Assembly: GCA_963765265.1 (NCBI GenBank)
Contig: CAVXVN010000006.1
Coordinates: forward strand, 186,001 to 250,000
Direction: 5' to 3'
DNA from: Bacillus_BD sp963765265
GTDB lineage: Bacteria > Bacillota > Bacilli > Bacillales > Cytobacillaceae
Length of the DNA stretch: 64,000 nt
Shown: positions 56,960-64,000 of the stretch, in pieces
Numbering within the stretch: the first letter of the stretch is position 1
How the letters are laid out: every line of letters begins with the position of its first letter
Translations under genes and position numbers: made by a program
The notes under the pieces: generated by a model
What the model was told of the DNA's origin: nothing
The model's input: the letters and a program-made list of their open reading frames with translations, nothing else
Database searches by the model: none

Positions 56960-59638
56960 TCATTTTGTTTTTCTTAATAAAAATGAACCTGCTAGTAAAA
57001 ATGTCGGAATCGAAGCAAGACCCGTAATAATGATCCAATCAAAAGGCAAAATCGGAACGGTATGGAAAATAGGTTGGAGTGGTGGATAATAGATGACCAC
57101 AAGTACTAGTAGCAAAGATGATAGAACAGCCCCAACTAGATATTTATTACCAAACGGGTTTCGTGATAGGATGGATGTTTCACTTCGACAATCAAATACA
57201 TGTATTAACTGCGCAAGAACCAATGTAGCAAAAGCAACTGTCTGTGCATACTCTAGATGATTTGGATTATCTTTATAGGCAAAAATAAAAGCTAACAACG
57301 TAACGATACCAATTAAAAATCCTCTTGATACCACTTTCCAGCCAAGACTTCTGGCAAATACCCCTTCCTTTGGACTTCGCGGCTTTCGTTTCATCACATC
57401 CCCTTCAGGCTGATCCAAGCCAAGTGCCATTGCAGGAAGTCCGTCTGTAACGAGATTAACCCATAGAATTTGAATGGGAACAAGTGGTAATGGCAAAGCT
57501 AATAGCATCGCAAATAACATAACTAGTATTTCTCCAACATTTGAGGCTAATAAGTAACGGATAAATTTACGAATATTTTCATAAATATTTCGCCCTTCTT
57601 TAATAGCTGATTTAATCGTTGAGAAATTATCGTCAAGTAATACAAGTGCTGAAGACTCTTTTGCCACATCTGTTCCAGTAATACCCATTGAGATTCCAAT
57701 ATCAGCTGCTTTTATGGCGGGAGCATCATTAACTCCATCACCAGTCATTGCCACAATATGCCCTCTATTTTGTAATGCTTTTACAATTTTTAATTTATGT
57801 TCTGGTGAAACACGAGCAAAAACAGCTACATCGTCGACTACATTTTCTAACTCATCAACGGACATATTGGAAAGTGTCGGTCCATCTAATACTTTTGATT
57901 GACTGGTTAAAATCCCAAGTTGTTTAGCAATTGCTTTTGCTGTAATAACATGATCCCCTGTGATCATAACGGTCTTTATTCCTGCATCGTTACATTCCTT
58001 TATCGCCATTTTTACTTCTGGACGCGGTGGATCAATCATTCCTTGTAACCCAATAAAGGTTAAATCCTTCTCAGCTTCTTTTTCGTCAAGAACAATTGTT
58101 TTTGACGATATTTCTTTAAACCCTATCGCAATGGTTCTTAATGCCTGTGAAGCTAAACCAGTAATGGCTGTTTGAATCGTTTCCTTTGATTCTTGAGATA
58201 ATAATTGCTTTCTTTCATTCCAAAGAATGGCTTCGCTCTTTGTCACAAGAACATCTGGTGCTCCTTTTGTTACTACAAATTGTCTACCTTTCTGGTCCTT
58301 AATGATGACACTCATCATTTTTCTAGTTGAGTCAAAAGGAAACTCCTCGATTATTTCAAATTCATTTAATAATTGTTCACGGTTATAACCTGCTTTCATT
58401 GCTGAAACAAGGAGTGCTCCCTCTGTTGGATCTCCATCAACTGCAAAATCTTTTTTCTTTTGAACCAATTCAGCATGATTGCATAGCATTCCAAACATGA
58501 GCATTTGCTGAAGTGCTTTCTCGTTTTCAACCTCTATTCTCTCATCTTTTTTGAAAAAAGACCCCCTTGGCTCGTAGCCAACACCATCCACAGTCCAAGT
58601 TTGACCACCACTCCATAAATGGGTAACGGTCATTTCATTCTGTGTCATCGTACCTGTTTTATCTGAACAAATGACAGAAGCACAGCCAAGTGTTTCAACA
58701 GCAGGTAGTTTTCTTACAATCGCATTTTTCTTAATCATCCGCTGGACTCCTAGGGATAAGGCAACCGTCACAATAGCTGGCAATCCTTCTGGAATGGCAG
58801 CGACAGCCAGCGAAACCCCTGCTAAAAACATGGTGTACAAATCATGACCTTGAAGAATTCCAACTACAACTACAAGTGCTGTTAAAAGAAGAGCTGTTAC
58901 AATGAGTATTTTCCCAAGTTGCTCTAATCTTCTTTGTAAAGGGGTTACCATGGTTTCGGCACTTTGCAATAAATCAGCAATCTGTCCCATCGCTGTTTTC
59001 ATACCTGTTCCAACGACAATCCCTATCCCGCTTCCCCTTGTAACCATCGTTCCCATATAAGCCATATTCTCCATATCACCAATCCCTAGATGTTCAGATG
59101 CAAGAGTTTCTGTCGATTTTTGAACAGGAAGGGATTCACCTGTTAATGCTGATTCTTCAATCTCCAGACTTTTAACATCAAATAATCTAATATCTGCACC
59201 AATTCGATCTCCACTTGAGAACTTTAACACATCACCTGGAACAATTTCTTTTGAAGGTATTTTAATCCACTGACCATTTCGCAAAGCATGTACCTGTGGC
59301 GCAGATAACTCTTTCAATGCTTGTAGTGACTTTTCAGCTTTTCTTTCTTGAAAAAAGCCAAGGAAGGCATTTACAATAACAATTGCAATGATCGCAATAG
59401 CATCAATATATTCTCCTAAAATGCCGGATATAAGTGTTGCCGCTAAAAGCACTAGTACCATAAAATCTTTAAATTGGCTAAAGAACAATAGTAGTGCAGA
59501 TTGCTTCTCACCCTCTTCCAATTCATTATGGCCATACTGATGTTGTCTCTTTTTTACATCTGTACTGGTTAATCCTAACGAGAGGTCTGTATTCAGGGCA
59601 TCCTCTACCTCTTTTTTGTTCAACTTATGGAACTTCAT
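56960..59638 (-). CDS. yloB: Calcium-translocating P-type ATPase (YloB type)
   Basis: 892 residues, a P2A/SERCA-like pump. Cation-transporter N domain, TGES at 166-169, PEGLP in membrane helix 4 at 283-287, the phosphorylation site DKTGT at 326-330, TGDGVNDAPAIKAADIGISM in the P domain, and ten predicted membrane helices including four to six at the C-terminus. Bacillus subtilis YloB is a calcium pump linked to sporulation. It is transcribed away from rqcH and ends in its own terminator. Confidence 0.94.
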   Translation of the reverse strand: MKFHKLNKKEVEDALNTDLSLGLTSTDVKKRQHQYGHNELEEGEKQSALLLFFSQFKDFMVLVLLAATLISGILGEYIDAIAIIAIVIVNAFLGFFQERKAEKSLQALKELSAPQVHALRNGQWIKIPSKEIVPGDVLKFSSGDRIGADIRLFDVKSLEIEESALTGESLPVQKSTETLASEHLGIGDMENMAYMGTMVTRGSGIGIVVGTGMKTAMGQIADLLQSAETMVTPLQRRLEQLGKILIVTALLLTALVVVVGILQGHDLYTMFLAGVSLAVAAIPEGLPAIVTVALSLGVQRMIKKNAIVRKLPAVETLGCASVICSDKTGTMTQNEMTVTHLWSGGQTWTVDGVGYEPRGSFFKKDERIEVENEKALQQMLMFGMLCNHAELVQKKKDFAVDGDPTEGALLVSAMKAGYNREQLLNEFEIIEEFPFDSTRKMMSVIIKDQKGRQFVVTKGAPDVLVTKSEAILWNERKQLLSQESKETIQTAITGLASQALRTIAIGFKEISSKTIVLDEKEAEKDLTFIGLQGMIDPPRPEVKMAIKECNDAGIKTVMITGDHVITAKAIAKQLGILTSQSKVLDGPTLSNMSVDELENVVDDVAVFARVSPEHKLKIVKALQNRGHIVAMTGDGVNDAPAIKAADIGISMGITGTDVAKESSALVLLDDNFSTIKSAIKEGRNIYENIRKFIRYLLASNVGEILVMLFAMLLALPLPLVPIQILWVNLVTDGLPAMALGLDQPEGDVMKRKPRSPKEGVFARSLGWKVVSRGFLIGIVTLLAFIFAYKDNPNHLEYAQTVAFATLVLAQLIHVFDCRSETSILSRNPFGNKYLVGAVLSSLLLVLVVIYYPPLQPIFHTVPILPFDWIIITGLASIPTFLLAGSFLLRKTK

Positions 59639-59686
59639 TCTGTCATCTCACTTCCCCCTAAAACAATTATCTCTAAGAAAAGCTTA

Positions 59687-59715
59687 TTCAACCTTGTCCA
59701 AAAAAATGCTAAGAT
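59687..59715 (+). promoter_or_regulatory. Candidate sigma-A promoter of rqcH
   Basis: TTCAAC (59687-59692) and TAAGAT (59710-59715) are 17 bases apart on the plus strand, in the 141-base divergent gap between yloB and rqcH. Both boxes deviate from consensus at two positions or so. Confidence 0.4.
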
Positions 59716-59779
59716 AGTTGCACATAGGTAAAACAACAAGTACATTTAAAAGATAGATTTTAAGAAAAGAGATGTTTTT

Positions 59780-61492
59780 ATGTCATTTGATGGATTATTT
59801 ACGAGGGCAATGGTCAAAGAACTTACAAACTTATTAAAAGGAGGTCGAATTTCAAAAGTACACCAACCTTATAAAAATGAAATTATTCTCGTTGTGAGAG
59901 CAAACGGGAAGAATCATAAGCTACTTCTTTCTGCACATCCAAGTCATGCAAGAGTTCAAATTACGAATGAAGGATATGATAACCCTTCTCAGCCACCGAT
60001 GTTTTGTATGTTATTACGAAAGCATATGGAAGGCTATATTTTGGAGGATATCTCCCAGTCAGGTCTGGACCGTATGATTATCTTTGATATAAAAGGGAGA
60101 AATGAAATTGGGGATCCATCACACAAACAGTTAATCGTTGAAATTATGGGCCGTCATAGTAATATTATTTTAATTGATAAAACCCGTAATATGATACTCG
60201 ATAGTATAAAACATGTTTCTTTAGCGGTAAATACATATCGATCCGTACTCCCAGGACATGAGTACATTTTCCCGCCTGAACAACACAAGGCAGATCCATT
60301 TGAAGCGGATGAGCAGGATGTTTTGCAAAGACTTGATTTTAATGCTGGAAAATTAGATAAACAGATTGTCAGTCAATATGCAGGCATTTCACCATTATTG
60401 GCAAAAGAAATTACTTTTAAGGCTGGTTTAGTTAATCGTACAACTTTGCCAAATGCTTTTCTTACTATAATTAATCGGATTAAGAGTCATGATTATTCTC
60501 CTTCCATGATGGAGAGTAGTGAAAAAGAACATTTTTATTTTTTTCCATTAGAAAGCACGAAGGGTCAAGTAAAATCCTTTCTTACTCTTGGTGAATTGTT
60601 AGATCGATTTTATTTTGGGAAATCCGAACGAGATCGCGTCAAGCAACATGCCACCGATATTGAACGATTCATTTTGAATGAAAAGGAAAAAAACGAAAAG
60701 AAGATTACGAAACTAGAAGTCACTTTATTAGAGGCTAATCAAGCACCACAGTTCCAACTATTTGGTGAACTATTGACTGCCAATTTATTTGCTGTTAAAA
60801 AAGGAATGAAGGAAATTGAAGTGGTTAATTATTATGATGAGAATGGATCTACTGTTCTTATTCCACTGAATCCGATGAAAACTCCTTCAGAAAATGCACA
60901 AAGATTTTTCACAAAATATCAGAAAGCAAAGACTGCAGTCCAAATCGTGCAAGAGCAAATCGAAAAGGCACGTGATGAAGTTATTTATTTCGATTCACTC
61001 ATTCAACAAGTAGAAACTGCTTCACCAAAAGATATTGCTGAAATTCGCGAAGAATTAATGGAAGAAGGCTATATTCGGAATAGACAAAAAAAGCAACTTA
61101 AAAAAACACACGCTACAAAACCCGTGTTGGATCGTTTCTATGCTTCTGATGAAACAGAAATCATCATTGGAAAAAACAATAAACAAAATGATTATTTAAC
61201 GAATCGTTTAGCTGCTCGAGATGAAATTTGGTTACATACGAAAGATATCCCAGGGTCACATGTGGTCATTCGTAGCAAGGAACCTTCAGAGAAAACAATC
61301 CGTGAAGCTGCGATCCTTGCGGCATTTTTTAGTAAAGCACGTCATTCCAGTTCTGTACCAGTAGATTACACACGTGTCCGTTACGTTAAGAAACCAGCAG
61401 GAGCAAAACCAGGATTTGTTATATATGAGAATCAACAGACCGTTTTTGTTACGCCAGATGAAGAACTGGTCCTACAATTAAAAAAGCAATAG
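59780..61492 (+). CDS. rqcH: Ribosome quality control protein RqcH (YloA)
   Basis: 570 residues. N-terminal NFACT-N domain, a helix-hairpin-helix and coiled-coil middle (about 285-440) and the NFACT-R domain at the end (WLHTKDIPGSHVVIRS). Asp97-Arg98 (in SQSGLDRMI), the pair needed for tRNA-Ala binding and Ala tailing in Bacillus subtilis, sit at exactly these positions. RqcH adds C-terminal alanine tails to peptides stuck on split 50S subunits, marking them for ClpXP. One of only two plus-strand genes here. Complete. Confidence 0.96.
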   Translation: MSFDGLFTRAMVKELTNLLKGGRISKVHQPYKNEIILVVRANGKNHKLLLSAHPSHARVQITNEGYDNPSQPPMFCMLLRKHMEGYILEDISQSGLDRMIIFDIKGRNEIGDPSHKQLIVEIMGRHSNIILIDKTRNMILDSIKHVSLAVNTYRSVLPGHEYIFPPEQHKADPFEADEQDVLQRLDFNAGKLDKQIVSQYAGISPLLAKEITFKAGLVNRTTLPNAFLTIINRIKSHDYSPSMMESSEKEHFYFFPLESTKGQVKSFLTLGELLDRFYFGKSERDRVKQHATDIERFILNEKEKNEKKITKLEVTLLEANQAPQFQLFGELLTANLFAVKKGMKEIEVVNYYDENGSTVLIPLNPMKTPSENAQRFFTKYQKAKTAVQIVQEQIEKARDEVIYFDSLIQQVETASPKDIAEIREELMEEGYIRNRQKKQLKKTHATKPVLDRFYASDETEIIIGKNNKQNDYLTNRLAARDEIWLHTKDIPGSHVVIRSKEPSEKTIREAAILAAFFSKARHSSSVPVDYTRVRYVKKPAGAKPGFVIYENQQTVFVTPDEELVLQLKKQ

Positions 61493-61540
61493 TTTAGAAA
61501 GTACATGTTCCCTTTTCAGGTAGAATCGTTACCCTTTGTT

Positions 61541-61577
61541 GAAAGTGCAAGTCACGATTAATATGGCTTGCACTTTC
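61541..61577. terminator. Bidirectional terminator between rqcH and the PPK2 gene
   Basis: GAAAGTGCAAG and CTTGCACTTTC form an 11-bp perfect stem around 15 bases, between the two convergent genes. Weak T runs flank both sides. Confidence 0.75.
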
Positions 61578-61581
61578 ATAC

Positions 61582-62346
61582 TTAATGCCCATCATAATTA
61601 GGAAGTGATATTTGATTTTGCTCTAAATGACGTTCAATCGTTTGAATAATGATTTTCAATGTTTCAATCCGTGCATATTTTTTATTATTGCTTGAGATGA
61701 TATGCCATGGTGCATATTTTTTATCTGTTTTTTCAAACATTTCTTCAACTGCTACTACATACTGATCCCATTTTTTACGGTTGCGCCAATCTTCTTCCGT
61801 TAACTTCCACTTTTTGAATGGGTTTTCAGCTCGCTCCTTAAAACGAACTAATTGTTCCTCCTTACTTATATGAAACCAGCATTTAATAATTAAATAATTC
61901 GCATCACTTAACAGTCTTTCAAATTCATTAATTTCATTATAGGCCCTATGCCATTCCTTTTCACTTGCGAATCCTTCAATCCTTTCAACAAGCACACGAC
62001 CATACCAAGAACGGTCAAAAATAGTAATCTCTCCAAACATTGGAATTTTACGCCAAAATCGTTGTAAATAATGATACCTATTTTCATGTGGTTCTGGCGC
62101 AGCAATGGACCATACATTAAATCCACGCGGGTCAAGACGTTCCGTCACTCGTTTAATGGCTCCACCTTTTCCGGCTGCATCCCATCCCTCCATTACAATC
62201 AGCGTTGCTATTTTCTCTTGATGGAGCACATGCTGTAGTAGCAAAAGCTTCCACTGATATTTCTTTAACTTTTCTTCATATATCTTTTTATCAGCAATCT
62301 TTTTCGTCAAATCTATTTGTTTTAAACGACTATTTTCGATTTTCAT
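61582..62346 (-). CDS. Polyphosphate kinase 2 (PPK2) family phosphotransferase
   Basis: 254 residues, one PPK2 domain. Walker A GWDAAGKGG at 54-62, ERLDPRGFNVWSIAAPEPHE at about 69-88, the FDRSWYGRVLVERIEGF motif at about 110-126 and W-KWKLTEEDWRNR in the lid at about 180. Such enzymes move phosphate between polyphosphate and AMP, ADP or other nucleotides; the direction and preferred nucleotide cannot be read from sequence. It replaces the cys/sirohaem genes that follow pyrE in Bacillus subtilis. ATG 62346 follows GGAGGAG. Complete. Confidence 0.92.
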   Translation of the reverse strand: MKIENSRLKQIDLTKKIADKKIYEEKLKKYQWKLLLLQHVLHQEKIATLIVMEGWDAAGKGGAIKRVTERLDPRGFNVWSIAAPEPHENRYHYLQRFWRKIPMFGEITIFDRSWYGRVLVERIEGFASEKEWHRAYNEINEFERLLSDANYLIIKCWFHISKEEQLVRFKERAENPFKKWKLTEEDWRNRKKWDQYVVAVEEMFEKTDKKYAPWHIISSNNKKYARIETLKIIIQTIERHLEQNQISLPNYDGH

Positions 62347-62496
62347 CTCCTCCTTTTCATGTGGGTCTATTATAAGAATATAACACTATATCAGAATATT
62401 CATCTCTTTTCAGATGAGCGATCGATAACGAATGCTTAAAACAAGGACTTTGTTACATAACAGGGTTGATTTCATGACAATAATCAAAATCGAATA

Positions 62497-62532
62497 CAAA
62501 AAAGCCTGACATCATTTTATTGATATCAGACT
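62497..62532 (-). terminator. Intrinsic terminator of the pyr operon
   Basis: AGTCTGATATCA and TGATGTCAGGCT pair over 12 bp (two G-U pairs) with a 6-base loop on the minus strand, followed by six T. It lies just past the pyrE stop. Confidence 0.9.
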
Positions 62533-62545
62533 CCCTTATACAACC

Positions 62546-63169
62546 TTATTTTCCCCATTCTGATGGATTTTTTCTCCATTCGATTAGCTTATCCATTTCA
62601 GAAGGTTGAACATAGCCTTTTTCACTCGCTACTTCTATTAGCGTTGAATAGTCTGTTAACGAGTACGCAGCTATATCCGAATCTCGTAGAAGTTCACGAC
62701 CCTTTTCAAGTTCATATGTAAAAATAGAAATAACTCCAAGTACATGACATCCAGCTTGACGTAATGCTTCAACTGCTGTAATGACACTACCTCCAGTTGA
62801 AATTAAATCTTCGACAACAACAACCTTTTGTCCCTTTGCTGCATGTCCTTCAATTTGGTTTCCCTTGCCATGCCCTTTAGCTTTTGAGCGTACATAACAC
62901 ATTGGTAGGTTTAATAATTCACTTACCCATGCTGCATGTGGAATTCCTGCAGTAGCAGTTCCAGCAATAAGATCCGTTTCAGGAAATTTTTCCGTAATGA
63001 TTTTAGAAAGACCTGTAGCAATTTGTCTCCTAATTTCAGGATAAGATAAAGTCAAACGATTATCACAGTAAATAGGGGAATGAATACCAGATGTCCAGGT
63101 AAACGGATTATTGGGGCGTAATGAAACTGCTTTTATTTCTAATAAACTTTCGGCAATATCTTTCTTCAA
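62546..63169 (-). CDS. pyrE: Orotate phosphoribosyltransferase
   Basis: 207 residues from a TTG start at 63169 (KKDIAESLLEIKAV), chosen because AAGGTG is 7 bases upstream and the codon overlaps the pyrF stop as TTGA; an ATG at 63187 inside pyrF lacks a site. PRPP-binding VVVVEDLISTGGSVITAVEA and RSKAKGHGKGNQIEG are present. It joins orotate to PRPP, forming OMP for PyrF. Last gene of the operon. Confidence 0.96.
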   Translation of the reverse strand: MKKDIAESLLEIKAVSLRPNNPFTWTSGIHSPIYCDNRLTLSYPEIRRQIATGLSKIITEKFPETDLIAGTATAGIPHAAWVSELLNLPMCYVRSKAKGHGKGNQIEGHAAKGQKVVVVEDLISTGGSVITAVEALRQAGCHVLGVISIFTYELEKGRELLRDSDIAAYSLTDYSTLIEVASEKGYVQPSEMDKLIEWRKNPSEWGK

Positions 63170-63882
63170 TTTGAAACACCTTCCCATGCTTGAATAAACT
63201 TCAAATAACTTTTAACTGGATCTGTTGACCTTGTAATAGAGCGCCCGACTACCATATAGGATACGCCAGCCTTTCTTGCAAAATCAGGAGTTGCTACACG
63301 CTTTTGATCTCCTACTGCATCATCTAGTAAGCGAATACCAGGTGTAACAGTTAAAAATTCCGCTCCGAGTGATTCACGAATCATTGCTGCCTCATGTGAA
63401 GAACAAACAACACCATCCAAACCAGATTTCTTTGTTAGTGTCGCATAATGTAAAACCGATTCCTGAAGTGAAACCGAGATGAGTTGTTCTGTTTTCATTT
63501 GCTCTTCAGATGTACTCGTAAGCTGAGTTACAGCAATACATAAAGGTCTTTTTACTCCCATTGCAGTTCCAGCATCCAAGCCCTCTAAAGCTGCTTCCAT
63601 CATTTCTCTGCCACCAGCAGCATGAACATTCACAAGATCACAACCCAGCTTTGCCAAACCTTTCATAGCACTTTTAACCGTATTTGGAATGTCATGTAAC
63701 TTTAAATCAAGGAAAATATGATGTCCCATTTCTTTAATCTCATGAATAATGGATGGACCTTCTTGATAATATAACTCCATTCCGACTTTTACAAATAATT
63801 TTTCATTAGGGAAACGTTGTAAAAAATGAGTCACTTCATCCTTAGAAGCAAAATCAAGTGCAATAATAACTGGATGATTCAT
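63166..63882 (-). CDS. pyrF: Orotidine 5'-phosphate decarboxylase
   Basis: 238 residues. IIALDFASKDEV, the catalytic KxxxxD-type FLDLKLHDIPNTVKSAMKG at about residues 58-76, VNVHAAGGREMM and VVGRSITRSTDPV form the TIM-barrel site. It makes UMP from OMP. It starts directly after the pyrD stop codon. Complete. Confidence 0.97.
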   Translation of the reverse strand: MNHPVIIALDFASKDEVTHFLQRFPNEKLFVKVGMELYYQEGPSIIHEIKEMGHHIFLDLKLHDIPNTVKSAMKGLAKLGCDLVNVHAAGGREMMEAALEGLDAGTAMGVKRPLCIAVTQLTSTSEEQMKTEQLISVSLQESVLHYATLTKKSGLDGVVCSSHEAAMIRESLGAEFLTVTPGIRLLDDAVGDQKRVATPDFARKAGVSYMVVGRSITRSTDPVKSYLKFIQAWEGVSN

Positions 63883-64000
63883 TTATTTCCAGCTCCTTCC
63901 CATACACTCAGAAATATGATCATAGCCAAGTTGTTTTAAAAGTTCTGGCAGCTCTTCAATAATTGTTGGACAAACAAAAGGATCAACAAAATTAGCTGTT
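63883..64000 (-). CDS. pyrD: Dihydroorotate dehydrogenase catalytic subunit, C-terminal end (runs off window)
   Basis: The last 38 codons or so are visible: TANFVDPFVCPTIIEELPEL, then LLKQLGYDHISECMGRSWK and a stop. NFVDP and the ending GRSW are typical of class 1B PyrD. It oxidises dihydroorotate with PyrK. The stop abuts the pyrF ATG, confirming the pyrD-pyrF-pyrE order. Confidence 0.92.
   Translation of the reverse strand, partial: TANFVDPFVCPTIIEELPELLKQLGYDHISECMGRSWK

Noticed and set aside
1..64000. Mobile elements, prophage, CRISPR, restriction or toxin-antitoxin loci
   Set aside because: Gene order follows the Bacillus core map throughout; no transposase, integrase (other than XerC), direct-repeat array or defence gene was seen.
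1..64000. tRNA or rRNA genes
   Set aside because: No CCA-ended cloverleaf or rRNA-like sequence was noticed in the intergenic gaps, most of which are short and AT-rich.

Overview
This window is a stretch of low-GC Bacillaceae-type core chromosome. It combines the fla/che flagellar cluster, codY, the clpYQ (hslUV) locus, the fapR-plsX-fabD-fabG-acpP lipid operon, prpC-prkC, remA and the 26-residue sporulation gene spoVM. That combination points to a motile, endospore-forming relative of Bacillus; I cannot name the genus or species. Except for rpmB and rqcH, every gene is on the minus strand, so the functional order runs from 64000 down to 1. It matches the Bacillus subtilis pyr-to-fla segment very closely.

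Layout in transcription order: end of the pyrimidine operon (pyrD 3' end, pyrF, pyrE); a PPK2-type polyphosphate kinase; rqcH (plus strand) divergent from a calcium-type P-ATPase; yicC-like RNase, remA, gmk, rpoZ, coaBC, priA, def, fmt, rsmB, prpC, prkC, rsgA, rpe, thiN (nucleotide, cofactor, translation-initiation and cell-wall-signalling functions); spoVM and, opposite, rpmB; an Asp23-family gene and fakA; recG; the FapR-controlled fatty acid genes; rnc, smc, ftsY, ylxM, ffh, rpsP, khpA, ylqD, rimM, trmD, rplS (chromosome condensation, protein targeting, ribosome maturation); lepB, rbgA, rnhB; an unusual FliK-like/FlhB-like pair (ylqG-ylqH); sucCD; dprA, topA, trmFO, xerC, hslV, hslU, codY; and the start of the flagellar operon flgB-flgC-fliE-fliF-fliG-fliH-fliI-fliJ-motE-fliK.

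The strongest anomaly is technical. At least fifteen conserved, mostly essential or near-essential genes (priA, prkC, rsgA, rpe, thiN, fakA, fabD, ffh, rpsP, rimM, trmD, rbgA, sucC, xerC, codY) carry a reading-frame break, and rsgA carries four. Nearly all are explained by a single extra base, after which the expected family sequence resumes in the next frame. Many simultaneous lesions in indispensable genes are best read as insertion-biased sequence errors, not as true gene decay. I give the full-length coordinates and the approximate extra-base position for each.

Regulatory signals I can support include a FapR operator overlapping a good promoter, a perfect CcpA cre match upstream of sucCD, a probable L19 leader before rplS, and many intrinsic terminators. 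There are no rRNA or tRNA genes, insertion sequences, prophage or CRISPR arrays that I can see. I do not see a clear undescribed system. The nearest candidate is the ylqG-ylqH pair, which looks like both partners of the flagellar export specificity switch placed outside the flagellar operon.
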